This document shows, piece after piece, positions 16,634 through 25,330 of a DNA stretch of 64,000 bases; positions within the stretch are counted from its first letter, which is position 1, and every line of letters begins with the position of its first letter. Source of the DNA: Candidatus Rifleibacteriota bacterium (GTDB lineage: Bacteria > Muiribacteriota > Ozemobacteria > Ozemobacterales > Ozemobacteraceae); the NCBI GenBank assembly GCA_012517355.1, contig JAAYVD010000074.1:26058-90057 (forward strand), given 5' to 3'. A program made the position numbers and the translations under genes. The notes under the pieces are model-generated. The model made no database searches. It saw nothing but the letters and a program-made list of their open reading frames with translations, and was not told the origin of the DNA.

Positions 16634-19492
16634 ATGACAGAACCGGCACCCCACCAGCCCGCGGCACCCCTCGCCGGTCCGTCACGGCTGCTCATCTCCC
16701 TGTTGGTGTCGCTCCCCTTCGCCCTCGGCGCCCTCGGCCTGGCCTGGCTGGCCGACTCCCGCGAGCGGGAGTTCCTGGGCGGCCAGGAACGGTATCTGCG
16801 CGGCACCCTCACCGCCTGGGCGGCCGAGGCCGATCCGGTCGTCGCCCTGCACCGGTTGCTGGCCGCCGCCGAACGGCGGCTGCTCCACCCCGGGCTCCCC
16901 CTTTCCCGCAAGCGGGCCCTGCTCGCCAGCCTCCACCGACGCTTTCCCGGCCTGTTCACCTTCGTCACCCTCGGCCCCGACGGGACCCCGGTCCCCGGCT
17001 TGTGCGACCGGCCCCAACCCCGCCTCGCCTGGCAGAAACTCGACGCCGCCTACCGCCGCCTGCTGGCCGGCGATTCCGGTCCCCTTCAACGCCTGGAGCC
17101 CACGGCCCACCAGCTGCTCGGGGCCTTCACCCCCCTCGGCCGCCCCATCTCCGGGGCCCTGCTGCGGGTGGCTCCCGAGCGGCACCGCCGGTGGCTGTTC
17201 GCCGGCACCCCCCAGGCCGGAGGCTGGTTCCTGGCCCACCTGGCGGCGGCCCGCGACTGGGCGGCCCTTCCCCTGCGGGACCGCATCCGCCGCTGGAACC
17301 GGCACCCCCGCCCGCTCCGCTTCTTCCTGCTCGAAGGCGCCACCCCCGGCGCCCCGCCCCCCGGCCTCCCCACCACCGCCCTCGCCACCCTCTGGAACAG
17401 CCTCGAGCCGGTCATCCGGCAGGGCGAAACCCTGTGGGGACTCCGCCGGGTCGCCCCCCGCCTGACCCTGGTCGCCGCCCGCACCCTCCCGCCCCGCAGT
17501 CGCCGCCCGGGACCGGGCGCCCCCGCCTGGTCCGCCCTCGTCCTGGCCTGGCTCGTCACCCTGGCCGCGGCCGGGCACCCCTGGTCGGCCCGCCTGGCGG
17601 GAGGTTCCTCCATCCGGGTGCGTCTCGTCGGCGCCGTCGGCTTCGCCGCCCTCCTCCCCCTCGCCACGATCGGCCTGGTCACCCAGGTCCTGGTCCGCGA
17701 GCACGGCCGCAAACTGGCCGGTGACCTCCACTTCCGTATGGAGGGGGTCCTGCGCGATCTGGATGACCTGGCCCCTGTCCTCCTGCAGGGCCAGAACGAA
17801 ACCCTCGTCCGCGAAGCCACCGCCCGGTCCTGGCCGACCGACCACCGGGGCGACTGGAACAGGCATCTCGGACGGCTGCGCCGCATCTCCCCCTGGGACC
17901 TGGCCGCCATCTACGGGCCCGGCGGCACCCGCCTCGTCACCGACACCGCCAGTTCCTCCCTCGTCTGGAGCCCCGAGGACCTGGGCGTCTTCGACAAGGC
18001 GGCGTTCCAGTTTCTGCGCCGGCTCAACGTCCCCCCGCCCTCCGGAGCCCCCCGCACCCCTGACCGGCCCCTGAGCTACCTCGAGTCGACCTTGGCCGAC
18101 ATCGCCGAGCAAAGCGATCGTCCGGCCGAGTTCAAGATCGGCGAGGAACGCCTCTCCCTGTTGTTCATCCCGCTCCTGGCCGGGGGTCGGGTCACCTCCC
18201 TCCTCCAACTGACCTGGAATCGCTGGCGTCTCGAGCGCGATTTCCTGGCCCGCCACCTGCTCGCCTTCAACCGCGACCTCGTCGACACCCGGTTGCTCGT
18301 GTGGAACCCCGACGCCCCGGAGCGCTGGTTCCCCGCCGACTCGCCGCTGTGGTCGCGACTGGCCGTCCTGTTCCCCGCCATCCGCGATCATACCGGCTGT
18401 TTCCAGGGCCAGGTGCGGATCGACGGTGACCTGTTCCTGGTCACTGCCATCCGCTCCGAGTTTTTCGCCGGAGGGTTCCTGGTGGCCGTCTCCTCGAACC
18501 GGTTCATCCGCACCGAGCTGGCCCGGTCGTCCGACCTGATGCTGGGCATCGGGCTCCTGCTGGCCTTCGGCAGCGCCCTGGCCGCCGTCATCTTCGGCCG
18601 GGCCTTCCTCCACCCCGTCACCCTGCTCGGCCAGGGCATCGCGGCGTTGCAGGTCCGCGATTTCACCTTCCGCCTGCCCACCACCGGCCGGGACGAACTG
18701 GGCCGGCTGAACACCGCTTTCAACGAGATGGCCGATGGCCTCAGGAACCTGGAACTGACGCGCAGCGTCCAGGAAACCCTCTTCCCGCGCGGGCCTCTCA
18801 CGCTCCCGCCCTTCACCTTCACCGGCGGTTCGACCTCCCGATCGGCCATGGGTGGGCAGGCCTTCGATTACCAGCTGCGGGAAGACGGCAAGGTCTCCTT
18901 CCTTGCCGTGACCTGCCGGGTCTCGGGAGTGACCGCCGGGCTGGCCCTCGCCCTCGCCAAGGGCGGGCTGGCCCATCCCCGCGCGGCATCAGACCCCGCC
19001 CAGGCGCTGGCCGACCTGGAACGGACCATGTTCCCGATCCTGGGCGGGGGGGCGCCCCTCGAGATGATCCACGGCATCCTCGACCCGGCCACCGCGACCG
19101 TCCAGGTGGCCGGCGGTTCCCCCATTCCGCCCCTCCTGATCGAAGAAGGGAAGGCCGTTCCCGTCGCCCTGCCGGTGACCATGCCCGGCTCCGAGGCCCC
19201 GCCGGCCACCTCGCTCGTCCTGCGGCCCGGCGCCATCCTGCTGATCCTGTGCGGGGGAGGGGTGGCCGGCCCTTCCGAGCCCCCCTGGCTGGCCCTGGCG
19301 GGGCCCTGCTTCCTGGCTCCGGGGCGGACGCCGGCGGACGTGGCGGCGGCGCTGGCCCGCCTGCTCGAAGAGGGAACCTGTCTTCCCATGCTTCCCGCCG
19401 ACCAACAGCCGGGAGAGGACGCGGCCGCGACCGGCTGGACCTTCCTGCTCCTGACCCGGGACCCGGCCCCCGCCCCGGAGGGCCTGCCATGA
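16634..19492 (+). CDS. Membrane sensor with HAMP and degenerate SpoIIE-type phosphatase domain
   Basis: The 952-residue protein has membrane helices at about 19-41, 299-315, 329-352 and 635-657, with periplasmic or extracytoplasmic regions between. A HAMP domain follows at about 657-710 ('RDFTFRLPTTGRDELGRL'). The C-terminal domain aligns with SpoIIE/PP2C phosphatases, but the metal-binding residues are lost. GGDFFD has become GGQAFD, GDVSGHG has become 'CRVSGVTAG', and the NAGHN and TDG positions read 'VAGGS' and 'LCGGG'. It is probably a pseudophosphatase that senses or binds a partner. The next gene starts inside its stop codon (ATGA) and encodes the intact version. A GTG at 16622 is an alternative start. 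Confidence 0.82.
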   Translation: MTEPAPHQPAAPLAGPSRLLISLLVSLPFALGALGLAWLADSREREFLGGQERYLRGTLTAWAAEADPVVALHRLLAAAERRLLHPGLPLSRKRALLASLHRRFPGLFTFVTLGPDGTPVPGLCDRPQPRLAWQKLDAAYRRLLAGDSGPLQRLEPTAHQLLGAFTPLGRPISGALLRVAPERHRRWLFAGTPQAGGWFLAHLAAARDWAALPLRDRIRRWNRHPRPLRFFLLEGATPGAPPPGLPTTALATLWNSLEPVIRQGETLWGLRRVAPRLTLVAARTLPPRSRRPGPGAPAWSALVLAWLVTLAAAGHPWSARLAGGSSIRVRLVGAVGFAALLPLATIGLVTQVLVREHGRKLAGDLHFRMEGVLRDLDDLAPVLLQGQNETLVREATARSWPTDHRGDWNRHLGRLRRISPWDLAAIYGPGGTRLVTDTASSSLVWSPEDLGVFDKAAFQFLRRLNVPPPSGAPRTPDRPLSYLESTLADIAEQSDRPAEFKIGEERLSLLFIPLLAGGRVTSLLQLTWNRWRLERDFLARHLLAFNRDLVDTRLLVWNPDAPERWFPADSPLWSRLAVLFPAIRDHTGCFQGQVRIDGDLFLVTAIRSEFFAGGFLVAVSSNRFIRTELARSSDLMLGIGLLLAFGSALAAVIFGRAFLHPVTLLGQGIAALQVRDFTFRLPTTGRDELGRLNTAFNEMADGLRNLELTRSVQETLFPRGPLTLPPFTFTGGSTSRSAMGGQAFDYQLREDGKVSFLAVTCRVSGVTAGLALALAKGGLAHPRAASDPAQALADLERTMFPILGGGAPLEMIHGILDPATATVQVAGGSPIPPLLIEEGKAVPVALPVTMPGSEAPPATSLVLRPGAILLILCGGGVAGPSEPPWLALAGPCFLAPGRTPADVAAALARLLEEGTCLPMLPADQQPGEDAAATGWTFLLLTRDPAPAPEGLP

Positions 19493-22400
19493 CCCTGCCC
19501 GCCCGGCCCGACCGACCCGATGTCGGAAACACCCCTTTGCCGCCACGGATGGCGGCGCGAAACGCCCGTTTCGCACACCGCAAAGGGGCCGACCGACCCG
19601 AGACCGGGAGTGCCCCCGTGCCGCCACCCCTGGCCACGCGAACCGCCCGTCTCCCGCACCACGCGGGGGTCGGCCAGCCCGAGGCCGGAAGGGCCATCTG
19701 GCCGCCACGGATGATCGGGCGAACCCCCCGTTCCGCTCCCCGCCGGGGGGCCGCCTCCCGGCTGGTCACCCAGGTGGTGATGGCCCTGGCCTTCTTCGCC
19801 GTTCCGCTGGTCTTCATCGGATTCGAGGCGTCCGCCCTGCGGGATTCCCTCGCCGACGAGGTTGATACCCGCGAGATGGCTTCCCTGCTCGGTTCCCTCC
19901 GGACGATCAAAGACCGGCAATACCTCCCGGGAGCCTGCCAGAACGCCTTCGCCGGGTGGTGCTCCCAGGCCGCGGCAGCCTCCTCGCCCCGGCAGGTCCT
20001 GGCCGAGATGCGCCGCCGCGTGCCCGCCGACCTCGGGTTGCCGATGGAATTCGTCTTCCTCGGCCCGGACGGCCGCCAGGACCAGGAACTGTCCGACGTC
20101 TCCCTCCCCGGGGACATCGAGAGATTCCTGGAAGCCGACCTGGCCCGGCTGGAAGCGGGCAAGCCGGGCCCCTTCCGCTCGCGCCTCGCCCGCTACCAGG
20201 AGTTCTTCGGGCCATGGATCTACAGGCTGGAACGGGCCAAGCTGGTGACGGGGTTCTTCCAGGTCGGGGCCCAGGAGCGGCGACACCATCTCTACGTGTC
20301 TCCTCGCGTGGATTTCGGCCGGTTCCTGGTCTTCCTGGATCATCCACCCGACTGGAACCTCCGGGGGGTTCGGCTCGAACTGGCCCGGCACCTGGCCCGG
20401 TTCCCCACCCATCGCGGAGGAATCCACCGGACCGATCAGGGAAGGGAGGACCTGCCGGACGCTCTGGGGGAAGGGTTCCCCTCCTGGTTCCAGGCAAGCC
20501 TCCATCTGGGCCCCTCCACCCGGCAGGCCATCCGGTCGGGAGACTGGCTCTGGGCGCAGGTGCCCCTCGACCGGAAAACCCGGGTCATCCTGGGCCGCCC
20601 CGACACCTCCCGCCGGGACCTGGACCGGTTCCGCCACGGGCTTCTGGCGACGCTCACCGGGCTGTTTCTGGGGGCCGCGGCGGTCTTCTTCCGGTTGTCG
20701 GCCTCGCCCGAGGGCATCCCCTTCCGCCTGTCGACCCGCCTGTTCCTCCTGCTGGCCTATGTCGTGGGGCTTCCCCTGCTCGTCTTCTGGCTGTCGGCCC
20801 GGACCCTGGGCCGCGACCTCGCCGAGGTGCGGGAGCGGGAATGGCAGGCCCGGCAGGTCGCCGCCCTGGAGGAACTGGACCAGCGGTTCCAGGATTTCGT
20901 CGGCTCTTTGGAAGAGGCTTTGGTCCGCCGGTTCCAGCTGACCGCCACCGGGACGTCGGGGGAAACCGAGTTGCGGACCCGCCTGCAGGACGTGATCCGG
21001 GAGTTCGACCCCGCCCTGGCGGTGTATCTCGACGCCCAGGGCAAGGCCCGTTTCGAGAGCGGGGCCCCGTCTTTCAAGATGCCCCCCGGCCTGCAGAAGA
21101 TCCTCTTCACCGCCTGTGCCGGGGTACTGGCCAGCCAGACCGCCCGCCCCCAACCCAGGGATGGTGACCTGTCCGCCGCGTTGGCCGAAGAGTCCGGGTT
21201 GAACCTCGAACTCCTGACCACCATCATGACCGAGCACCCCGAACATCTCCTCGATCTCGACTTCATCGACCAGGATGTCGGGATCCTGCTGACCCCTGCC
21301 TCCGATCCCCAGGGGGAGATGCCGTTCGCGGTGGTGGTTGCCTGGGAACATGCCCGGCTCTGGCGTCTCTTTTTGGAACGCTTCCTGCCCCGTTTCCAGG
21401 CGGGACTTCCGGAAATGCGGCTGGCGGCCCGCTGGATCGTCGGCAAGAACATCCCCTGCCCGGCCGACTCCCCGCTGCTGCCCGTGGCCGACGACATCTG
21501 GGAGGGTTTCCGGGGCGCCCGCCGCCCGGTTTCCCTGTCGGTGCCCCTCGCCTCGTCCACCTGGCTCGTCACCGGGTATCGCGGCAATCACCTCCGGAAC
21601 CTGCTTCTCCTGGCCGGTTCCCCGCCCGACGCCCGTCAGGCCCTGGATGCCGCCTTCCACCGCAGGATGGCCCTGATCGGACTGCTGTTGGCCCTGACCG
21701 GAGCCCTCATCGCCCGGCTGTTGTCGGGAACCTTCCTGCATCCCATCGGTGAACTGGCCCGGGGCGTGGCCGCCCTGACCCGACGGGATTTCTCCTGGCG
21801 CATCCCCCCCATCGGCCGGGACGAACTCGGCCGGCTGGGCGAGGCCTTCAACCAGATGCGCGAGTCGTTGCGCGACCTCGAACTGGCCCGGGTCCTGCAG
21901 GAACGCATCTACCCGACCGGCGTGACCTCCCTCGGCCAGGGCTGGGAGGTCTTCGGCGACTGCCGCTCCGCCAGCGAGGTGGGCGGCGACTTCTTCGATT
22001 TCCAGTCTTTGCCCGATGGCCGCTGGATCCTGGTCGTCGGGGATGTCTCCGGCCACGGCGCCCCCTCCGCCCTCATCGTGGCCCTCGCCAAGGGACTGTT
22101 CGCCCACCCGCGCCAGGCCGACGACCCCGCCCGCATCCTCCAGGACGTCCAGGCGGTGTTCCGCCGCATCCTTCCCAAGCGGCGGATGATGATGACCTGC
22201 TTCGTGGCCGTCTTCGACCCGGTTTCCGGTGGCCTGTGCTACAGCAACGCCGGGCACAACCACCCCTTCCTGGTCAACCCGGCCGGCCACCTGTCACCCC
22301 TGCACACCCCGGGATTCCCACTCGGACTGGGCAAGGCTCGGACCTACCAGTCGGCGGCCGCGACGGTGGACCCCGGGGGCCTGGTGTTCCTCTACACCGA

Positions 22401-22593
22401 CGGCCTCGTCGAGGCCCTCGATCCGCAGGGAAACCCCCTCGGCTACGAGGTCATCGAGCACCAGGTGCCGGCGCTGGTGGGGTGCCCCGCCCGCGAGGGG
22501 GTCGCCCGGCTCCGGGCCTGGCACGACACCCGGGTCGGCTCCGGCCCGCCAGCCGACGACATCACCGTCGTCATCCTGAACCGCCGGCCGTAA
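19489..22593 (+). CDS. Membrane sensor phosphatase, HAMP plus active SpoIIE/PP2C domain, repeat-encoded N-terminus
   Basis: The 1034-residue protein dephosphorylates Ser/Thr on a partner, typically an anti-sigma antagonist. Residues about 5-90 are encoded by three tandem copies of the dispersed palindromic element. Membrane helices lie at about 92-113, 384-403, 413-431 and 726-746, and HAMP at 746-800. The catalytic domain is complete: EVGGDFFDF near 831, GDVSGHG near 850, NAGHNHP near 919, TDGLVEA near 970 and DDITVV near 1023. It overlaps the degenerate paralogue upstream (ATGA), with GGAGGG before the ATG. If the repeat-encoded region is not translated, a later start near the first helix would be needed, but no better start is visible. 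Confidence 0.88.
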   Translation: MTLPARPDRPDVGNTPLPPRMAARNARFAHRKGADRPETGSAPVPPPLATRTARLPHHAGVGQPEAGRAIWPPRMIGRTPRSAPRRGAASRLVTQVVMALAFFAVPLVFIGFEASALRDSLADEVDTREMASLLGSLRTIKDRQYLPGACQNAFAGWCSQAAAASSPRQVLAEMRRRVPADLGLPMEFVFLGPDGRQDQELSDVSLPGDIERFLEADLARLEAGKPGPFRSRLARYQEFFGPWIYRLERAKLVTGFFQVGAQERRHHLYVSPRVDFGRFLVFLDHPPDWNLRGVRLELARHLARFPTHRGGIHRTDQGREDLPDALGEGFPSWFQASLHLGPSTRQAIRSGDWLWAQVPLDRKTRVILGRPDTSRRDLDRFRHGLLATLTGLFLGAAAVFFRLSASPEGIPFRLSTRLFLLLAYVVGLPLLVFWLSARTLGRDLAEVREREWQARQVAALEELDQRFQDFVGSLEEALVRRFQLTATGTSGETELRTRLQDVIREFDPALAVYLDAQGKARFESGAPSFKMPPGLQKILFTACAGVLASQTARPQPRDGDLSAALAEESGLNLELLTTIMTEHPEHLLDLDFIDQDVGILLTPASDPQGEMPFAVVVAWEHARLWRLFLERFLPRFQAGLPEMRLAARWIVGKNIPCPADSPLLPVADDIWEGFRGARRPVSLSVPLASSTWLVTGYRGNHLRNLLLLAGSPPDARQALDAAFHRRMALIGLLLALTGALIARLLSGTFLHPIGELARGVAALTRRDFSWRIPPIGRDELGRLGEAFNQMRESLRDLELARVLQERIYPTGVTSLGQGWEVFGDCRSASEVGGDFFDFQSLPDGRWILVVGDVSGHGAPSALIVALAKGLFAHPRQADDPARILQDVQAVFRRILPKRRMMMTCFVAVFDPVSGGLCYSNAGHNHPFLVNPAGHLSPLHTPGFPLGLGKARTYQSAAATVDPGGLVFLYTDGLVEALDPQGNPLGYEVIEHQVPALVGCPAREGVARLRAWHDTRVGSGPPADDITVVILNRRP
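19503..19591 (-). repeat. Palindromic element copy 3 (orientation B), in phosphatase gene
   Basis: A near-consensus copy with GACCGACCCGATGTCGG, CCCCTTTGCCGCCACGGATGG, GCGCGAAACGCCCGTTTCGC and CGCAAAGGGGCC. It is read in frame on the plus strand as 'PLPPRMAARNARFAHRKG'. Confidence 0.88.
19589..19676 (-). repeat. Palindromic element copy 4 (orientation B), diverged
   Basis: Directly follows copy 3: GACCGACCCGAGACCGGGAG, then CCCCCGTGCCGCCACCCCTGG, and a weakened inner hairpin. It is translated in the same frame (PVPPPLATRTARLPHHAG). Confidence 0.7.
19672..19757 (-). repeat. Palindromic element copy 5 (orientation B), diverged
   Basis: Third tandem copy: AGCCCGAGGCCGGAAGGGCC, GCCGCCACGGATGATCGGGC, GAACCCCCCGTTCCGC. 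It keeps the frame up to the first membrane helix. Confidence 0.68.
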
Positions 22594-22788
22594 CCGGCTG
22601 CCACCGGCCGCTTCCGGGAGACCGGAGAACCGGTGGGCAGGTCCCTGGCCAGGGAATTCCGGCAAAACGAGGGTTCCCTCACAGCTCCCCCCCTTCTTCC
22701 CTGGCCACCGGACCGATCCGCGAACCTCGGCACCGGTCTGCGGCCGCGATCCCGATGGACAGGTCGGGGATCCGCGGCCCCCGGGGGG

Positions 22789-23598
22789 TCAGTCGAAGCT
22801 CAGCACCGGCAGCACGTATTTGCGGACGATGGCCTGCCCCTCGCGAGAGAAGACGAAATCGAGGAACTTCGCCAGGTCGGCGTTCTTGGGGTCATCCCGG
22901 TAGACGAGGGTGAACGGCCGGCCCAGGGGATACTGGCCCAGGCTCAGGGTCTCCAGCGAGGGCAGGATCCCGTCGATGGCCACGACGCGGGTCAGGCCAC
23001 GGTCACCGGCCAGGGCCGCGAAAGTGATGGCGGCCGGATTGCTGGCGACGTACTCGATGTTCTCCTGGTGGGTGGGGAAGGCGAAGGCCGGCGTGGCCAG
23101 GGGCGCCCCCTCCATCACCACCTCGCGGAACTGGCCCATCACTCCGCCCTCGTCCCCCTGCCGGACCAGCGTGACGATGGGAAGGTCGGGGCCGCCGACC
23201 GCCTGCCAGTTGGTGACGGTGCCGGCGAAGATGTCCTTCACCTGCCCCAGGGTCAGGCTGGCCACCGGGTTCTGCCCGTTCACGTAGACCACCAGCGCAT
23301 CGTAGCCGATGGGGCGGTTGGTCAGCCCGGAGTCCAGTTCCTCCTTCGTCAGCAGGCGCGACAGGCCGCCCAGCACCGCCTTGCCGTCCCGCGCCGCGAC
23401 GAATCCCTGGTTCGAGCTGGTGGCACGGATCTCGCCGAAGGCGATGCCCGAACTCGCCGTGAAGGCGGTGGCCAGTTCGGGCAACAGCGCCGTGCCGATC
23501 GAGGACGATCCCTCGTAGGAGAGCTGGGCGCCGGCGGCAATGGCCAGCAGCCAGAAGGAAAGGGCCAGAGCGATGACGGAAGAACGGGGGAATGACAT
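22789..23598 (-). CDS. PstS-like periplasmic substrate-binding protein
   Basis: The 269-residue secreted protein has a signal peptide ending near AGAQ. The binding-protein start 'SYEGSSSIGTALLPEL' and the middle segment 'YVNGQNPVASLTLGQVKDIF' with 'VTNWQAVGG' are characteristic of phosphate-binding-like (PBP_like_2) proteins. No pstCAB transporter genes are nearby, so it may act as a stand-alone sensor or binding protein rather than as a transporter part. GGAGG precedes the start at 23598. It converges on the sensor phosphatase (195-base gap with a perfect 14-bp palindrome at 22642-22655 and no gene). Confidence 0.82.
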   Translation of the reverse strand: MSFPRSSVIALALSFWLLAIAAGAQLSYEGSSSIGTALLPELATAFTASSGIAFGEIRATSSNQGFVAARDGKAVLGGLSRLLTKEELDSGLTNRPIGYDALVVYVNGQNPVASLTLGQVKDIFAGTVTNWQAVGGPDLPIVTLVRQGDEGGVMGQFREVVMEGAPLATPAFAFPTHQENIEYVASNPAAITFAALAGDRGLTRVVAIDGILPSLETLSLGQYPLGRPFTLVYRDDPKNADLAKFLDFVFSREGQAIVRKYVLPVLSFD

Positions 23599-23699
23599 GG
23601 TATGCCTCCAGTGGTGGATGGCCCCCTGACCCGGCGCGGCCCGGACGTTCGGCGCCACCGGCGGGGACGGCCAGGGGGTGTGGCCGGCCTCATCGCCAA

Positions 23700-23785
23700 C
23701 GGGCTCCCTGTCGTGCACGAAACGGGGGTATCGCGCCGCCGTCCATGGCACCACGGGGGCCGGGCGGACCTCGTGCCGGGCCGAC
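23700..23785 (+). repeat. Palindromic element copy 6 (orientation A), diverged
   Basis: Contains GCACGAAACGGGGGTATCGC, the CCGCCGTCCATGGC segment and a GGACCTCGTGCCGG palindrome. It faces copy 7, forming an inverted pair in the 284-base gap between two minus-strand genes. Confidence 0.65.
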
Positions 23786-23870
23786 CGACACGAGGTCGGA
23801 AGGGCTTCCCCTTTGCCGCCTCGGAGGGCGGTGCGCAACGCGAGTTGCGCGCTTCGCGAAGGGGACGCGG
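23779..23870 (-). repeat. Palindromic element copy 7 (orientation B)
   Basis: GACCGACACGAGGTCGGAAG, CCCCTTTGCCGCCTCGGAGG, GCGCAACGCGAGTTGCGC and the outer arm CGCGAAGGGG. The inner stem has changed on both sides (GCGCAAC/GTTGCGC), i.e. a compensatory change that keeps base pairing. Confidence 0.85.
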
Positions 23871-23882
23871 CGACGGGGCGGT

Positions 23883-24266
23883 TCACGAGGCCTCTTCGGG
23901 GCCGGTCAGCCATTCGATGGCCGCCTCGGGTTCGTAGAAGATGAAGAACTTGACCTTGTACCGGTCGGACTGGGGCGCCAGGACCTTCGAGTATTTGCCC
24001 GGCGTGGGGTTCTTCTCGCCGATCAGCAGCGCGTAGCGACGACCCAGCACGTGCCGGTGGGTGCCGAAGAAGGCGGCCAGGCTGGCCAGGTCGCTGGGGG
24101 AGCGTTTGGCCATGGTCTCCCGGGCATCGATCAGGACATTCAGCCCGTTGCGGAAGGCCGCGTCGTGAAAGGCCGCGTCGAACCCCTCGCGGGTCTCCTC
24201 GACCCCCTGGTGACCGGACATCCGGAACCAGATGAACCCCTGTTCGAACGTGTAGGTGATGGCCAT
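23883..24266 (-). CDS. SpoIIAA-like (STAS/SEC14-type) protein, 127 aa
   Basis: A small cytosolic protein with the 'NVLIDARETMAKRSPSDL' segment and the C-terminal 'FFIFYEPEAAIEWL', matching the SpoIIAA-like family of STAS/SEC14 fold. These proteins are thought to bind ligands or partners. Classical SpoIIAA is a substrate of SpoIIE phosphatases, three of which are encoded in this window, but the phospho-Ser site of the classical family is not evident here. The gene stands alone on the minus strand. Confidence 0.7.
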   Translation of the reverse strand: MAITYTFEQGFIWFRMSGHQGVEETREGFDAAFHDAAFRNGLNVLIDARETMAKRSPSDLASLAAFFGTHRHVLGRRYALLIGEKNPTPGKYSKVLAPQSDRYKVKFFIFYEPEAAIEWLTGPEEAS

Positions 24267-24314
24267 CTCTCACTCCTGCCCGCCGGCCGGTCCGCCCCGC
24301 CGACGCGCCGCCCC

Positions 24315-24343
24315 ATCATAGCAGAAGCGGCCCGCCGGAGGAA
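24315..24343 (-). promoter_or_regulatory. Promoter of the SpoIIAA-like gene
   Basis: On the minus strand TTCCTC (complement of 24338-24343), a 17-bp spacer, then TATGAT (complement of 24315-24320). The start codon is about 50 bp downstream at 24266. Confidence 0.5.
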
Positions 24344-24374
24344 GCCCGCGGCCGGTCGCCGGGCGCGCCCGCTC

Positions 24375-25217
24375 CTACTCCCGCAGGCGGCCGGCGGCGT
24401 AGGGGCCGACGTAGAGAGCCTGTGGGCGCGACATGTTCAGGTCGCCGAGGCCGGCGTAGCAATCGAAGATGTAGCCGTTGATCACCAGCGCGTCCGAGCC
24501 ATACCGCCAGGGGTTCCCGACCGGCCGGCTGGGATGGTTGACCACCCGGTGGGCGTCGTAGCCGTGGGCCCGCATGATGCCGATGACGTGGGTCATCATG
24601 ACGTAGGCCTTGTCGCGGTCGTCGCCTTCGACGAACAGGTCGGGGTGGTGCTCCTTGACCCAGGTCGCCGTCGAGGTGATGGCCGCCCGGTCGCTCGAGG
24701 TGTCGATGGGCACGTCGGCATACCCGGGAAGCATGGGCACGGTCTCCAGGGCCTCGCCCGGCTCCTTCGGAGGCTGGCCGCCGCCCGACGACGGGGGTCG
24801 GTCCCCGTCGGGGCCGGGTTCGTCACCGGCGGCCGGCGGCAGGTCGGTGGTCGGCTTGCCCTCGGAACCCCACCAGTAGGCGGGATTCTCGCCACCGGCG
24901 CGGCAGATGACATCGACCCATTCCCAGCCGATCTCGGTCAGGACGAGGATGCGGTCGCCCTTGATGGCGCGGATGCGCAGCCCGGCGTCACGCAGGTCCT
25001 GGCGCATGCTCATCAGCAACCGTTCGGCCGACACCTTGTCGTGGACGCTGTCGAGCGGGTAGGTGCGGGCCACGCGGGCGAACAGGTACTTGGGGGTCTT
25101 GTGATCGGGATTGTCGAGCTTGCGCTGGTCGAACCCCTCGAGCGGGGCATCCGCCCAGGCCACTCCACAACCGACACACAACCCGAGCACCAGCAGCCAC
25201 CTGATCACGTTGCGCAT
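24375..25217 (-). CDS. Secreted hypothetical protein, 280 aa
   Basis: It has a signal peptide with a possible lipobox-like run (LGLCVGCGVAWA). A conserved-looking N-terminal half (about 30-115, 'KYLFARVARTYPLDSV') is followed by a Gly/Pro/Asp-rich linker (about 120-155) and a second domain (160-280) with 'HVIGIMRAHGYDAHRVVNHPS' in it. I do not recognise the family. The His/Asp-rich second domain could be enzymatic. GGAGGTGCCGAGGA precedes the ATG at 25217. Confidence 0.65.
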   Translation of the reverse strand: MRNVIRWLLVLGLCVGCGVAWADAPLEGFDQRKLDNPDHKTPKYLFARVARTYPLDSVHDKVSAERLLMSMRQDLRDAGLRIRAIKGDRILVLTEIGWEWVDVICRAGGENPAYWWGSEGKPTTDLPPAAGDEPGPDGDRPPSSGGGQPPKEPGEALETVPMLPGYADVPIDTSSDRAAITSTATWVKEHHPDLFVEGDDRDKAYVMMTHVIGIMRAHGYDAHRVVNHPSRPVGNPWRYGSDALVINGYIFDCYAGLGDLNMSRPQALYVGPYAAGRLRE

Positions 25218-25246
25218 TCCTCGGCACCTCCGCATGGATTACCCCC

Positions 25247-25275
25247 ATTGTAGCAGGAACCGGTGGCCGGGGGAA
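25247..25275 (-). promoter_or_regulatory. Promoter of the secreted hypothetical gene
   Basis: On the minus strand TTCCCC (complement of 25270-25275), spacer of 17, TACAAT (complement of 25247-25252). It is divergent from the HEAT-protein gene, which has a TATAGT box at 25299-25304. Confidence 0.55.
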
Positions 25276-25330
25276 CGGGCCATCCGGGAAGGGTGTGGTA
25301 TAGTGTCAACAGATCATTCAGGGGAGTACC

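Noticed and set aside
22789..23598. Phosphate transport operon
   Set aside because: Only the binding-protein-like gene is present, with no pstCAB or phoU nearby.
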